The notes: generated by a model not told the origin, from the letters alone. A DNA stretch of 64,000 bases from Streptomyces violaceusniger (GCA_005405945.1 BJHW01000001.1:7378001-7442000); one strand, 5' to 3'; positions 45,510 through 55,819 are shown, counted from the stretch's first letter. Made by a program: numbers and translations.

Positions 45510-46742
45510 GTGGCAGCGGAGATGGTCAATCCTCGCAGCGACAGCACAAGCGGCAGCGGCGAAGGAGTCGAAGGCGTGACCGACGGGGAGCCCTTCGATC
45601 CGGCGTTCGCCCTGCACCGCGGCGGCAAGATGGCCGTCCAGGCGACCGTGCCCGTGCGCAACCGGGACGATCTGTCCCTCGCGTACACACCGGGCGTCGC
45701 CAAGGTGTGCAGCGCGATCGCCGAGCAGCCCGAGCTCGTCCACGACTACACCTGGAAGTCCCAGGTCGTCGCCGTGGTGACGGACGGCAGCGCGGTGCTG
45801 GGGCTCGGCGACATCGGCCCGGAGGCGTCCCTTCCGGTGATGGAGGGCAAGGCGATCCTCTTCAAGCAGTTCGGCGGCGTGGACGCGGTGCCGATCGCGC
45901 TCGAGTGCCGGGACGTGGACGAGATCGTGGAGACCGTCGTCCGGTTCGCGCCCTCGTTCGGCGGCGTCAATCTGGAGGACATCTCCGCGCCCCGCTGCTT
46001 CGAGATCGAGCGCAAGCTCCAGGAGCGGGTCGACATCCCGATCTTCCACGACGACCAGCACGGCACGGCGGTGGTCACCCTCGCCGCGCTGCGCAACGCC
46101 GCCAAGCTGACGGACCGTGCGCTGGGTCAGCTGCGCGCCGTCATCTCCGGGGCGGGCGCCGCCGGTGTGGCCATCGCCCGGATCCTCACCGAGGCGGGCA
46201 TCGGCGATGTCGCGGTGTGCGACCGCAAGGGCGTCGTCTCACCGGACCGCGAGGACCTCACCGACGTCAAGCGCGAGCTGGCCGGCTTCACCAACAAGGC
46301 CGGGCTCACCGGGTCCCTGGAGGCCGCGCTGGACGGCGCCGACGTCTTCATCGGCGTCAGCGGCGGCACGGTGCCGGAGGGCGCGGTGGCCAAGATGGCG
46401 CCGGGCGCCTTCATCTTCGCGATGGCCAACCCCAACCCGGAGATCCACCCGGACGTCGCCCACCAGTACGCGTCCGTGGTCGCCACCGGGCGCAGCGACT
46501 TCCCGAACCAGATCAACAACGTCCTCGCGTTCCCCGGCATCTTCGCGGGCGCCCTCCAGGTCCGGGCCTCCCGGATCACCGAGGGCATGAAGCTCGCGGC
46601 CGCCGAGGCGCTGGCCGCCGTGGTGGCCGACGAGCTGAGCGCGGACAAGGTCATCCCCTCGCCGTTCGACGAGCGGGTCGCCCCCGCCGTGACCGCGGCC
46701 GTCGCCGCGGCCGCCCGCGCGGAGGGCGTCGCCCGCCGCTGA
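45510..46742 (+). CDS. NAD(P)-dependent malic enzyme
   Basis: 410 residues from GTG 45510 with AAAGGGG 9 bases upstream (ATG 45522 is the alternative). Malic N-domain motifs LSLAYTPGVAKVCSAIAEQP, LGLGDIGPEASLPVMEGKAI (Lys catalytic), LEDISAPRCFEIERKLQERV and IFHDDQHGTAVV are complete, then the NAD-binding ISGAGAAGVAIARILTEAGI. Short bacterial form without the phosphotransacetylase domain. It converts malate to pyruvate, CO2 and NAD(P)H. Confidence 0.93.
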   Translation: MAAEMVNPRSDSTSGSGEGVEGVTDGEPFDPAFALHRGGKMAVQATVPVRNRDDLSLAYTPGVAKVCSAIAEQPELVHDYTWKSQVVAVVTDGSAVLGLGDIGPEASLPVMEGKAILFKQFGGVDAVPIALECRDVDEIVETVVRFAPSFGGVNLEDISAPRCFEIERKLQERVDIPIFHDDQHGTAVVTLAALRNAAKLTDRALGQLRAVISGAGAAGVAIARILTEAGIGDVAVCDRKGVVSPDREDLTDVKRELAGFTNKAGLTGSLEAALDGADVFIGVSGGTVPEGAVAKMAPGAFIFAMANPNPEIHPDVAHQYASVVATGRSDFPNQINNVLAFPGIFAGALQVRASRITEGMKLAAAEALAAVVADELSADKVIPSPFDERVAPAVTAAVAAAARAEGVARR

Positions 46743-46769
46743 CGCCCCGCCAGAGGCCCCGGTGGCGTT

Positions 46770-46812
46770 ACGGGCCGGGCCGTCCCTCAGCCGGAGGGGC
46801 GGCCCGGCCCGT
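46770..46812 (+). terminator. malic enzyme terminator
   Basis: ACGGGCCGGGCCG and CGGCCCGGCCCGT arms (13 bp) with a 17-base loop, 27 bp after the stop. Confidence 0.7.
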
Positions 46813-46888
46813 GTGCTGTCCGGTGGGCGAGCGGGGTCACACCGTGGTGCGGTTCCGTGGGGTGGCCCCGCGGCCTAAGGTCGGGATC

Positions 46889-47851
46889 ATGTTCGCTGCC
46901 TATGCCGCACGTATCGACCGTGACCAGCCGCTGAGCGGCCTCGAACTGGGAGAGCGTCCCGAGCCGGAGGCGCGATCCGGCTGGACCACCGTGAACGTCA
47001 AGGCCGCCTCGCTCAACCACCACGACCTGTGGTCGCTGCGCGGGGTGGGCCTCGGCGAGGAGTCGCTTCCGATGATCCTCGGCTGTGACGCGGCCGGGGT
47101 CGACGAGGACGGCAACGAGGTCGTCCTCCACTCCGTCATCGGCCAGAGCGGACACGGCGTCGGCCCGAAGGAGCCCCGCACCATCCTCACCGAGCGCTAC
47201 CAGGGCACCTTCGCCGAAAAGGTGACGGTCCCCAGCTGGAACGTGCTGCCCAAGCCCAAGGAGCTCTCCTTCGAGGAAGCCGCCTGTCTGCCCACGGCCT
47301 GGCTGACCGCGTACCGCATGCTGTTCACCAACGCGGGGGTGCGCCCCGGCGACAGCGTCCTGGTCCAGGGCGCCGGCGGCGGCGTGGCCACCGCCGCGAT
47401 CGTGCTGGGCGCGGCCGCCGGGCTGCGGGTGCTGGCCACCAGCCGCGACGAGGCCAAGCGGGCCCGCGCCGTCGAGCTGGGCGCCGAGGGCGCGTACGAG
47501 CCGGGGGAGCGGCTGCCGCGCCGGGTGGACGCCGTGATCGAGACGGTGGGCGCCGCCACCTGGTCGCATTCGGTGAAGTCCCTCAAGCCCGGCGGCACCC
47601 TGGTGATTTCGGGTGCCACCAGCGGCCCCAACCCGAAGGCCGCCGAACTCAACCGGATCTTCTTCCTGGAGCTGAAGATTGTCGGCACCACGATGGGCGG
47701 GAAGGATGAGTTGGAGGACCTGCTGAGCTTCTGCGCCGCGCGCGGGGTACGGCCGGTGATCGATTCCGTGCTGCCGCTGGACCGGGCCCGCGAGGGGTTC
47801 GAGAAGATGGCGGGCGGCGATCTCTTCGGCAAGGTCGTGCTGACGGTCTGA
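46889..47851 (+). CDS. zinc-type alcohol dehydrogenase/quinone oxidoreductase family protein
   Basis: 320 residues of the MDR superfamily: GroES-like N-domain (VKAASLNHHDLWSLRGVGLG, PMILGCDAAGVDEDGNEV) and a Rossmann domain (GVRPGDSVLVQGAGGGVATA). Structural-zinc cysteines are missing, so it is of the NADPH:quinone reductase type. It may reduce quinones or enones. Same order after the malic enzyme as in S. coelicolor by memory. Confidence 0.87.
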   Translation: MFAAYAARIDRDQPLSGLELGERPEPEARSGWTTVNVKAASLNHHDLWSLRGVGLGEESLPMILGCDAAGVDEDGNEVVLHSVIGQSGHGVGPKEPRTILTERYQGTFAEKVTVPSWNVLPKPKELSFEEAACLPTAWLTAYRMLFTNAGVRPGDSVLVQGAGGGVATAAIVLGAAAGLRVLATSRDEAKRARAVELGAEGAYEPGERLPRRVDAVIETVGAATWSHSVKSLKPGGTLVISGATSGPNPKAAELNRIFFLELKIVGTTMGGKDELEDLLSFCAARGVRPVIDSVLPLDRAREGFEKMAGGDLFGKVVLTV

Positions 47852-47865
47852 ATATCGCGTCGGCA

Positions 47866-47934
47866 TATTCCCGGCCGTTGTGCGGGTCCCCGGCCGTTGT
47901 ACGGGTCCCCGGCCGTTGTACGGGCCGGGGATTC
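47866..47934. repeat. 20-bp tandem repeat, three copies
   Basis: GGGTCCCCGGCCGTTGTACG is repeated (first copy slightly different) in the 143-bp gap after the oxidoreductase gene; the outer CCCCGG arms can also pair. Confidence 0.75.
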
Positions 47935-47994
47935 GCGGAGTGAATGCGCGGCGGCCCGCTGCCCCTCGCGCTCCGGTGAATTCCCGGAATTCCG

Positions 47995-48750
47995 TTATGA
48001 GGCCGAGGCCGAGGCCGAGGGTCCCACGAAGCTCCGCCGGAAGCGATAGGAGCGGGACGAGGCACCCACCCGACCGGGGAAGTCGCGCACCCGGTCCCAG
48101 GCGGACGAGCCGCCGTCGCGGGGCCCGCCGGCCGCCAGCGCCGCCTCGTACGCCTCCACGTCGGTCCAGCGGGCGTAGTTGAGAACCCGGGCGCGGTCGG
48201 TGGACAGATGGCGCTCGCCGTTGGCGATCAGATGGAAGTCGGCGGAGAGCAGGCCCGGGTCGGGCTCGCTCTCCAGAGCCTCGATGACCAGGTCCACCCA
48301 GGACCGGCGGACCTGGGGATCGGGGTCGTTGAAGTCGATCTCGACCACGACGAACAGCCCGGGGTCCGTCGTATCGCCCTGGGCGGCGGCCGGCGCCTGG
48401 AAGCCGCGGTAGTGGCGGTAGTACGCGAGGCCGAGCCGCTTGATGTCCGGGACCGCGCTGTCGATCGCGTCGTTGCGCTGCTGCCGCTGGTCCCGGAAGA
48501 AGGCGTGGTACGCGGCCTCGTCGGCCCACTGGGAGTGGTGCATCAGCGTATCGCCGTCCGTGCCCGCGTAGAGGCTGTAGGAGAGCAGCTCGGGCGCCGG
48601 CCAGGGGCGGCTGTCCCAGGCGGCGGCGATGGCGTCGACCGTGGCCCGCTGCCGTTCCGGCGTGCCCACGCTCCAGGTGCTGAACAGCGCGGCGCCCACA
48701 TCGGGCCGGGTGAGATCGGGCAGCGGTCCGGGGCTGGTCGGGGCGGACAT
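47995..48750 (-). CDS. two-domain antibiotic-biosynthesis-monooxygenase-fold protein
   Basis: 251 residues from ATG 48750. Two ferredoxin-like ABM modules: ALFSTWSVGTPERQRATVDA with LLSYSLYAGTDGDTLMHHSQ, and LFVVVEIDFNDPDPQVRRSW with FHLIANGERHL. The His-rich HHSQWADEAAY pattern is normal for ABM proteins that oxidise or bind aromatic compounds or haem. Role unknown; C-terminus SASASAS is encoded by a GAGGCC repeat. Confidence 0.72.
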   Translation of the reverse strand: MSAPTSPGPLPDLTRPDVGAALFSTWSVGTPERQRATVDAIAAAWDSRPWPAPELLSYSLYAGTDGDTLMHHSQWADEAAYHAFFRDQRQQRNDAIDSAVPDIKRLGLAYYRHYRGFQAPAAAQGDTTDPGLFVVVEIDFNDPDPQVRRSWVDLVIEALESEPDPGLLSADFHLIANGERHLSTDRARVLNYARWTDVEAYEAALAAGGPRDGGSSAWDRVRDFPGRVGASSRSYRFRRSFVGPSASASAS

Positions 48751-48904
48751 GACGGTCTCCTCGCGGTTGGGGACGTCGGAAAGCCGGGTGAGCCGGGGGA
48801 GAGGGCATCGGGGCCGGAGGGGCGCTCCCCCGTGGTGCGCCCCTCCGACCCCGATCCTCAAACATCAACCGCGGTTCAGGTCAAGCGGCAGCCGCACCTT
48901 CCCT

Positions 48905-49020
48905 CCCGGCCCCTCCAGGGGGCACCTCCCAGCGGTAGCTGGGGGCGATTGAGGAGCGGGGTCTGGGGCGGAGCCCCAGTTGAGGGAAGGGGCGCCGCGT
49001 GGCCCGCCGCAGGCGTCACC
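48905..49020. repeat. GC-rich dispersed element, second subtype, inverted
   Basis: Reverse complement of the element at 20107: CCTCCAGGGGGCACCTCCCA with GCGGTAGCTGGGG, then GGGGTCTGGGGCGGAGCCCC and TTGAGGGAAGGGGCG. It lies between the monooxygenase-fold gene start and the PadR gene end; nothing else is seen in 48751-49039. Confidence 0.8.
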
Positions 49021-49039
49021 CCACCCCCGGACAGCACAC

Positions 49040-50138
49040 CTAGGCCCGATCCCCCCGCAGCAGCGCCGTGATCCGCGCCGCGGCCGCCCCCAGGCGATGA
49101 CGGGCCTCGGCCAACTGGGCGTCCGTCACCCCGTGGTCGCGCGCCGCGTCGCGGACGTCGTCGCGGAACCGGTCGAGCAGCCGCTCCAGATCGCGGGCGG
49201 GGGCGCCGGAGGGGGTGAAGTCCCTGGCCCACTCGGGTTCCCGCACCCCGGCCGTGTCGCTGCCGGTCTCGCTGCCACCGTCCCCGGGGCCGGCTGCTCC
49301 TCCGCGCCGCCGCCCTCCGGCTTCGTCGTGTCCGCCCGCTCGACCGTGACATCCGGCCCGGCCGTCTCGTCGTCCCAGCCCCAGCCCCAGCCCCAGTCCG
49401 AGCGCGAGGCGCCCGGCCGGGAGATCCGGCCCATACCGCGCGACACCTCGGCCAGCCCCTCGCGCACCGCCCGCTGCCAGTCCCCCGCCCGGATGTGCTC
49501 CTGCGTCTGCTCCTGGACCCGCCGGGCGATCCGCTGGACCTCCTCGCGCGCGAAGTCCTGCGCGTCCCTGGCCTGCTTGCGGGCGCGCTGGGCGTCCTGC
49601 CGGGCCCGCCGGCTCTCCTCCTTGGCCCGGCGCGCCTGCTCCTTCCACTCCTCCTTCGCGCGCCGCATCTCCTCCTTCGCCTGCCGCCAGGTCTCCTTGT
49701 CGCCCCACGCCCCCTCCCACGGGGCCTGCTTGTCCTGGGCGCCGCCGGAGGAGCGGGCCTGCTGGGCGGCCTCCCGCATCTCCCGGCGCAGATCGCTCGC
49801 CGAGCCGCGGACGTCCTCCCGGATCTCGGCGGCGAGTTCGGCGACCGACTCGCGGATCTCCAGCTCCAGATCGGCCAGCTCACCGCTGCGGTCGGCCAGT
49901 TCGGCGCGCCCGGCGTCGGTGATGGAGTAGACCTTGCGGCCGCCCTCGGTGGTGTGGGTGACCAGGCCCTCGGCCTCCAGCTTGGCCAGCCGCGGATAGA
50001 CGGTGCCGGCCGAGGGCGCGTACAGCCCCTGGAACCGCTCCTCCAGCAGTCGGATGACCTCATAGCCGTGGCGCGGCGCCTCGTCGAGCAGCTTGAGCAG
50101 ATACAGGCGCAGTCGGCCGTGGGCGAATACGGGGGCAT
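49040..50138 (-). CDS. PadR-family regulator with long helical C-terminus (two frameshifts)
   Basis: ATG 50138 overlaps the stop of the upstream DUF4097 gene. Restoring one C in the run 50131-50135 gives MPPVFAHGRLRLYLLKLLDE, the PadR winged helix (PRHGYEVIRLLEERFQGLYA, GTVYPRLAKLEAEGLVTHTT, GRKVYSITDAGRAELA). A very long charged coiled-coil follows (ETWRQAKEEMRRAKEEWKEQ...), then WDDETAGPDV; at CCCC 49272-49275 the frame shifts once more to ARDLERLLDRFRDDVRDAAR and the stop at 49040. Full length about 366 residues, far longer than ordinary PadR (110-180), so the extension may be a sensor or membrane-proximal scaffold. Probably represses its own operon. Confidence 0.78.
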
Positions 50139-50994
50139 CAGAGGACCTTTCCCTGGGTGCCGTCGGTGGTGTCCGTGTCGTCCTCGGACGGCGGACGGCG
50201 CAGCAGCGAGATGGCGCCCGAGACGGTGGTGGCCTTGAGACTGCCATGGCCCGTGCCGAGCCGGCCGGTGATCCTCTTGGCGCCCCACTGGCCGGTGACC
50301 CGCAGATCGGCGAAGCCGTTGGAGACCGAGCCGCTGGCCGTGTTGGCCTCCACCTTCGCGTCGGTGGGGTGCGGCAGCCGGATGGCGATCTCACCGGAGA
50401 CGGTGGTGAGGCAGATGTCGGAGCACGTGGGGGCGGGGGCCAGGTCGAGCACCATGTCGCCACTGACCGACTCGGCCCGTACCGAGGGCCCGGAGCCCTC
50501 GATCACGGTGAGGTCGCCGGAGACGGAGTGGAACCGCAGAGCGCCGGTGACGGCCTGGGCCTCGACCCGGCCGGATACGGTGTCGGCCTGGACCGGGCCG
50601 GTCAGCCCGAGCAGGGTGAAGTCGCCGGAGACACCGCGCAGCTCGGCATGGCCGGACAGCCCGGAGACCACGGCGGAGCCCCCGACCACGCCGACCGTGG
50701 CGCTGGTGCCGACGGGCACGGTGAGGGTGACATGGGCGGTGCGGGTGTAATGCCCGAGCCACTTGCGGAAGCCCTTCCGGGAGAGGTCGTCATAGCCGAC
50801 GCTCAGGGTGCCGTCGATGTGGGTGACCTTCAGCGGCGGGCCGTCGATCTCGGAGACCTCGAGGCGGGCGGGGCCGGGGCGGCGCCGACCACATTGACCG
50901 TGCCGCCCGCGATCTGGACGTTGAGCGTGGACACCGGGTCGTCGAGGGTGAGCTTCTGTGGCGCGTTGATCGACCACTGTGATCGGGCTGACAT
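50138..50994 (-). CDS. DUF4097-type beta-helical protein (frameshifted)
   Basis: From ATG 50994, MSARSQWSINAPQKLTLDDP and VSTLNVQIAGGTVNVVGAA begin the protein; at GGGG 50876-50879 (CCCC in the coding strand) the frame shifts and continues ARLEVSEIDGPPLKVTHIDG. The rest is repeated short beta strands with the pattern G-x-V/L-x-V-x-x-x-S-G (ESVSGDMVLDLAP, TTVSGEIAIRLPH, NTASGSVSNGF), the DUF4097 adhesin-like solenoid. Full length 285 residues. Function unknown; it is almost always encoded next to a PadR or anti-sigma gene and may be its sensor partner. Confidence 0.77.
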
Positions 50995-51041
50995 CCCTGG
51001 CCTCCCCTGGCTGGACGTGCGATGCGCCCCCTGGACGCAAC

Positions 51042-51069
51042 ATATCGTGTCTCCTACACAACACGATAT
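51042..51069. promoter_or_regulatory. palindromic operator for the PadR operon
   Basis: ATATCGTGT and ACACGATAT, exact 9-bp inverted arms around CTCCTACACA, 48 bp upstream of the DUF4097 start. AT-rich in a region of about 75% GC, and of the size bound by PadR dimers. Probable autoregulatory site. The rest of the gap 50995-51421 has GGTCCGCCC repeats (51097-51125) and an AT-richer stretch before the A-T-TE gene. Confidence 0.72.
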
Positions 51070-51421
51070 ATCGCGGCCGTGCGGAGTCAAGCCCGGTCCG
51101 CCCGGTCCGCCCGGTCCGCCCGGCCCGCCCGGTGCGGCCCCGGACCTGGGGTCGGGGGTGGCGACGGGTCCGGGGCCGGGGTGGCGACGGGCCGCCTCCG
51201 GTGCCCCGCGCGCCCGTGCACAATCGCACGAGGTGGTGGAAGATGCATGGCGCAGCCATCGTTTCTCTGTGGGGCGAATCGCACTTTTTGAAGAAACTCC
51301 TCCGGCCTGGGAATTTACGCTTGAGCTTCGCTAGAGTCCTGGTAGAGCGTCATGGAGACATATGTTCGGGACTGTTACCTTCGTGGCCTCAGGATCGGGA
51401 AGGAAGAGGGGCCGTGGGGGA

Positions 51422-54306
51422 ATGACGTCACCACCCTTGAATACCTCGGTACCACAGGAAGAAGCGGAGCCGAACTCGGTTGCCCGGCTGTTGTTGCGGG
51501 CGGCGCGCGACCATACCCATTCGGGGGTGCGCTATCTGGTCGGGCCCACCGCGAGTGAATCCGTGCGGCAGTCCTATCCGGAACTTCTGGAATCGGCGCT
51601 CGGACTCCTCTCCGCACTCCGTGACCGGGGATTGCGACCGCGGGACAAGGTGGCCCTGCTGCTGGACCGCCAGCCGGAATTCCTGACGGTCTTCTGGGCC
51701 TGTCTGCTGGGCGGTCTCGTGCCCTGCCCGATGGTGCCGGTCTCCGGCGACCCGGCCCGCTGGGCGGCCCAACTCACCCACGTCAACGAGCTGTTGGACG
51801 GCCCGCTGCTGGTGACCACCGAGGCGACGCGGGCCGAGCTGCCCGAGGTGCCCGGGCTCGCGGTGGCCGTCGTGGAGGAGCTGCGGGCGGCCGAGGGCGC
51901 CTCCGGCGCCGAGCCCGGGCAGCCGCCCGCCGTGCACTCCGCGGCCCCGGACGACCTTGCCCTGCTGGTGCTGACCTCCGGTTCCACCGGGAATTCCAAA
52001 GCGGTCATGCTGACCCATGGAAATATCCTGGCGTCGATGGCCGGAAAGGCGGAGAAGCAGCGGCTCACCGCTGCCGACACCACCTTCAACTGGATTTCCT
52101 ACGACCATGTGGCCGCACTCCTCGAAGCGCATATGCTGCCGCTTTACGTGGGCGCCGAGCAATTGCATGCGGAAGCCGCGGTCATTCTCGAGGAGCCGCT
52201 GCGGTTCCTCCGGATCATATCCCGCCACAAGGTCACGATGACCTTTACGCCGAACTTCCTCCTCGGCCCGCTCAATTCCTCCGTCCATGAGATAGCGGAG
52301 GAGATATCGGCGGGCGGCGAAGGGCTCGATCTGAGCGCGCTGCGCCATATCGTCAGCGGCGGTGAGGCGAATGTCGTCGCGACCGGCGAGGCATTCCTGG
52401 CGCATTACGCCCCGTACGGTCTGCGGGAGACCGCGCTCTGGCCCGCCTTCGGCATGACGGAGACCTGCGCGGGCAGCATCTACAACCGCGCGTTCCCGGC
52501 CACCGACGCGGGCCAGGAGTTCGCCAACCTCGGCACCCCCGTCGAGGGGCTGCGGATCCGGGTCGCCGACGACGACCACCAGGCGCTGCCCGCGGGCGAG
52601 ATCGGCGAGCTCCAGCTCAGCGGCCCGATGATCACCCCGGGCTACTACAACAACGACCAGGCCACCGAGGAAGCCTTCACCCCCGACGGCTGGTTCCGCA
52701 GCGGCGACCTGGGCCGGATCGACGAGGGCCGGCTGACCCTCGTCGGCCGCAGCAAGGACAGCGTCATCGTCAATGGCGTCAACTACTTCAGCCATGAGAT
52801 AGAGGCCGCCCTGGAACAGCTCGACGATGTCGCCGGCGGCTATGTCGCGGCGTTCCCGACCCGCCGCCCGGCAGCGACACCGAACAGCTGGTCATCGCCG
52901 TCAGCCCCGAGCCGGCGGACCACGACGAGGCCGGGCTGCACCGCATGATCACCGCGGTGCGCTCCACCGTCGTGATGCACTGGGGCTTCCGGCCCTCCCT
53001 CATCCTGCCGCTGCCCAAGGACGCCTTCCCCAAGACCAGCCTCGGCAAGACGCTGCGCCGCCGGATGCGCCAGCGCCTGGAGTCCGGCGGATACGACGAC
53101 GTCATCGAGCGGGTCGCGGAGCTGACCACCCGCCGGCTCGGCGGCCACACCCCGCCCGAGGGCGAGACCGAGCGGATCCTGGCCGAGATCTACGCCGAGA
53201 TGTTCGACACCACCGCGGACCGGATCAGCGCCACCGCCGGCTTCTTCGACCTCGGCGGCACCTCGCTGGACATCCTGCGGCTGCGGCGCCAGGTCCACCG
53301 GCGCCTGGGGGCCGCGGATCTGCCGGTCATCACGGTGCTCACGGCGCCGTCGGTACGGCAGCTCGCCGCCCGGCTCGACGGCGGCGGCGCGCCCGGCGGC
53401 TCGGGGGTGTACGACCCGGTCGTACCGCTCCAGACCGGCGGCGAGAAGACCCCGCTCTTCTGCGTCCACCCCGGCGTCGGCGAGGTGCTGGTCTTCGTCA
53501 ACCTCGCCAAGTACTTCGTCGGCGACCGGCCGTTCTACGCGCTGCGCGCCCGGGGCTTCAACGAGGGCGAGAAGCCCTTCACCAGCTTCGAGGAGATGGT
53601 GGAGTGCTATGTGGAGGCCATCCGTGCCCGCCAGCCGCACGGCCCCTACGCCGTGGCCGGATACTCCTACGGCGGCGCCGTGGCCTTCGAGATCGCCAAG
53701 GCGCTCGAGGCCCAGGGCGAGCGGGTCGACTTCGTCGGCAGCTTCAACCTTCCGCCGCACATCAAGTACCGCATGGACGAACTCGACTTCATCGAGACCG
53801 CGACCAACCTCGCCTTCTTCCTCGACCTGATCGACAAGAAGCAGTCGCTCGATCTCCCCGCCGAACTGCGCCCGCTGTCCCAGGAGGAGCAGCTCGCGCA
53901 TCTGCTGCGGATCGCCCCGCCGGCCCGGCTGGACGAACTCGACCTGGACCTGGACACGTTCACGGCCTGGGCGGAGCTGGCCCATGGCCTGACCACCCTG
54001 GGCCGCGACTACCACCCCAGCGGCACCACCCGGTCCATGACGGTCTTCTACGCGATCCCGCTGCGCGGCACCAAGGAGGACTGGCTGGCCAACGAGCTGC
54101 GCCGGTGGGACGACTACACCACCGAGCCCAACCGGTATCTGGACGTACCCGGTGAGCACTACACACTGATGGGCCCGCGGCATGTCGCGGCCTTCCAGGC
54201 GGTACTGCGCAGGGAACTCGACCGCGCGCTGGAGGACGCCGACCGGGCCCGGACCACGGGCCGGTCCTGGGGTCCTCCTGGCGGGGATCCGTCAGAAGGA
54301 CCCTAG
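51422..54306 (+). CDS. A-T-TE NRPS-like arylpyruvate-dimerising synthetase (frameshifted)
   Basis: From ATG 51422. Adenylation domain (about 30-560): LLVLTSGSTGNSKAVMLTHG P-loop, FNWISYDHVAALLEAHMLPL, LRHIVSGGEANVVATGEAFL, WPAFGMTETCAGSIYNRAFP. Thiolation domain near 580-650 with phosphopantetheine Ser in FFDLGGTSLDIL. Thioesterase (676-926) with LFCVHPGVGEVLVFVNLAKY and nucleophile AVAGYSYGGAVAFEIAKALE. These strings resemble atromentin/polyporic acid synthetases (AtrA, TdiA, RalA, EchA types), which activate arylpyruvates and couple two to a 2,5-diaryl-dihydroxyquinone or furanone; no condensation domain is present, as in that family. One C is missing around 52861-52870. Full length about 961 residues, the family size. 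The last codons and stop lie in a dispersed hairpin. Confidence 0.85.
54269..54306 (+). terminator. dispersed hairpin repeat, copy 3, overlapping the A-T-TE stop
   Basis: GGGTCCTCCTGGCGG, GGAT, CCGTCAGAAGGACCC, then TAG. It encodes the last residues (GPPGGDPSEGP) and stop of the synthetase and matches the hairpins at 21974 and 35711. Confidence 0.75.
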
Positions 54307-54383
54307 CCCCGTAAGGTCCGGCACAAGGACCCGACCGGGCCAGGCACGGGCCCGACCGGGCCAGGCACAAGGAGAAGAGCAGG

Positions 54384-55307
54384 GTGGAAGGCAAGAAGAT
54401 CCTGGTCACCGGCGGCACCGGGCAGGTCGCCCGGCCGGTGGCCGAGGCGCTGGCCCAGCGCAACGAGGTGTGGTGTCTGGGCCGGTTCGGCACCGCCGGT
54501 GTCGAGAAGGAGCTGAACGACCAGGGGATCACCACGTTCCACTGGGACATGAACGACCCGCGCGAGGCGGCGTACGAGGGGCTGCCCGACGACTTCACCC
54601 ATGTCTTCCACTCGGCGGTGCGCCGCGGTGAGGACGGCGACGTCAACGCGGCCATCGAGGTCAACTCGGTGGCCACCGGGCGGCTGATGTCCCACTGCCG
54701 GACGGCGGAGGCGTTCCTCTTCGTCTCCACCGGGGCGCTCTACAAGCGGCAGACCCTCGACCACGCGTACACCGAGGACGACCCGGTGGACGGAGTGGCC
54801 GACTGGCTGCCCGCCTACCCGGTGGGCAAGATCGCGGCGGAGGGCGCGGTACGGGCGTTCGCCCAGGTGCTGAACCTGCCGACGACCATCGCCCGGCTCA
54901 ACATCGCCTACGGCCCCGGCGGCTACGGCGGGGTGCCGATGCTCTACTTCAAGCGGATGCTCGCGGGCGAGCCGATACCGGTGCCCATGGAGGGCCAGAA
55001 CTGGTGCTCACTCCTCCACACCGACGATCTCATCGCCCATGTCCCCCCTCTGTGGCGGGCGGCGTCGACCCCGGCCACGCTGGTCAACTGGGGCGGGGAC
55101 GAGGCGGTCGGGATGACCGACTGCGTGCGCCACCTGGAGGAGCTCACCGGGGTCACCGCCCGGCTCGTCCCGAGCGAGGTCACCCGGGAGACGTACCACT
55201 TCGACCCCACGAGGCGGCGGGAGATCACCGGTCCCTGCCGGGTGCCGTGGCGCGAGGGCGTACGGCGCACGCTCCAGGCGCTCCACCCCCAGCACCTTCC
55301 GTCCTGA
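54384..55307 (+). CDS. NAD-dependent epimerase/dehydratase-type reductase
   Basis: 307 residues from GTG 54384, 77 bp after the synthetase, preceded by AAGGAGAAG. Extended SDR fold: ILVTGGTGQVARPVAEALAQ nucleotide loop, catalytic Ser in FLFVSTGALYKRQ and the YxxxK pair in LPAYPVGKIAAEGAVRAF. It should reduce or dehydrate a small intermediate with NAD(P)H. Adjacent to an arylpyruvate dimerase it is a good candidate for reduction of a diarylquinone core, but this is inferred from context. The cofactor preference cannot be read. Confidence 0.8.
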   Translation: MEGKKILVTGGTGQVARPVAEALAQRNEVWCLGRFGTAGVEKELNDQGITTFHWDMNDPREAAYEGLPDDFTHVFHSAVRRGEDGDVNAAIEVNSVATGRLMSHCRTAEAFLFVSTGALYKRQTLDHAYTEDDPVDGVADWLPAYPVGKIAAEGAVRAFAQVLNLPTTIARLNIAYGPGGYGGVPMLYFKRMLAGEPIPVPMEGQNWCSLLHTDDLIAHVPPLWRAASTPATLVNWGGDEAVGMTDCVRHLEELTGVTARLVPSEVTRETYHFDPTRRREITGPCRVPWREGVRRTLQALHPQHLPS

Positions 55308-55344
55308 GCCGCGGCACACCGCCGTCCGAGGAGTGGCTACCACC

Positions 55345-55743
55345 ATGGCATCACCGAACATCGAGGCCATCCGCGCCTCCTACGCGGGTTTCCGCGACCG
55401 CGACATCGAGGGGATCCTCTCGGGCATGCACCCCGATGTGGAGTGGGTGCATCCGGAGGGGATGGCCAAATACGGGCTCGGCGGCACCAAGCTGGGCCAT
55501 ACGGGCATCAAGGAGTTCCTCGCCCATGTGCCGACCGTACTGGGCGGGATGAAGCTCGAGCCGAAGGAGTTCATCGAACAGGGCGACCGGGTCGTGGTCT
55601 TCGGCACCCGTGAGGTGACCTCGCTGAGCGGGAGGACCGTGACGCTGGACTTCGTCCACTCGTGGACGATGCGGGACGGCAGGGCGACGAGGATGGAGGA
55701 CATCTTCGACACCGTGGCGTTCCACGAACTGATCGAGAGCTGA
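55345..55743 (+). CDS. SnoaL-like (NTF2 fold) protein, possible dehydratase
   Basis: 132 residues from ATG 55345 (GAGGAG 11 bases upstream; GTG 55333 is less likely). IEAIRASYAGFRDRDIEGIL and the GDRVVVFGTREVTSLSGRTV strand pair, with FVHSWTMRDGRATRMEDIFD, are the SnoaL/NTF2-like cone fold used for cyclases, dehydratases and isomerases on small ring compounds. It is the third gene in a row after the synthetase, so it may act on the product of the reductase. Catalytic residues of the fold are not fixed, so the reaction is unknown. Confidence 0.8.
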   Translation: MASPNIEAIRASYAGFRDRDIEGILSGMHPDVEWVHPEGMAKYGLGGTKLGHTGIKEFLAHVPTVLGGMKLEPKEFIEQGDRVVVFGTREVTSLSGRTVTLDFVHSWTMRDGRATRMEDIFDTVAFHELIES

Positions 55744-55759
55744 CCGGAATCGCACGGCG

Positions 55760-55800
55760 GCCGTCCGCTCCCGCGCCGAGAAGGCACGGGAGCGGACGGC
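55760..55800. terminator. bidirectional 14-bp hairpin
   Basis: GCCGTCCGCTCCCG and its reverse complement around a 13-base loop, between the convergent SnoaL-like and nitroreductase genes. Confidence 0.8.
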
Positions 55801-55819
55801 TGTTCTTCCGGAAGAGGTA

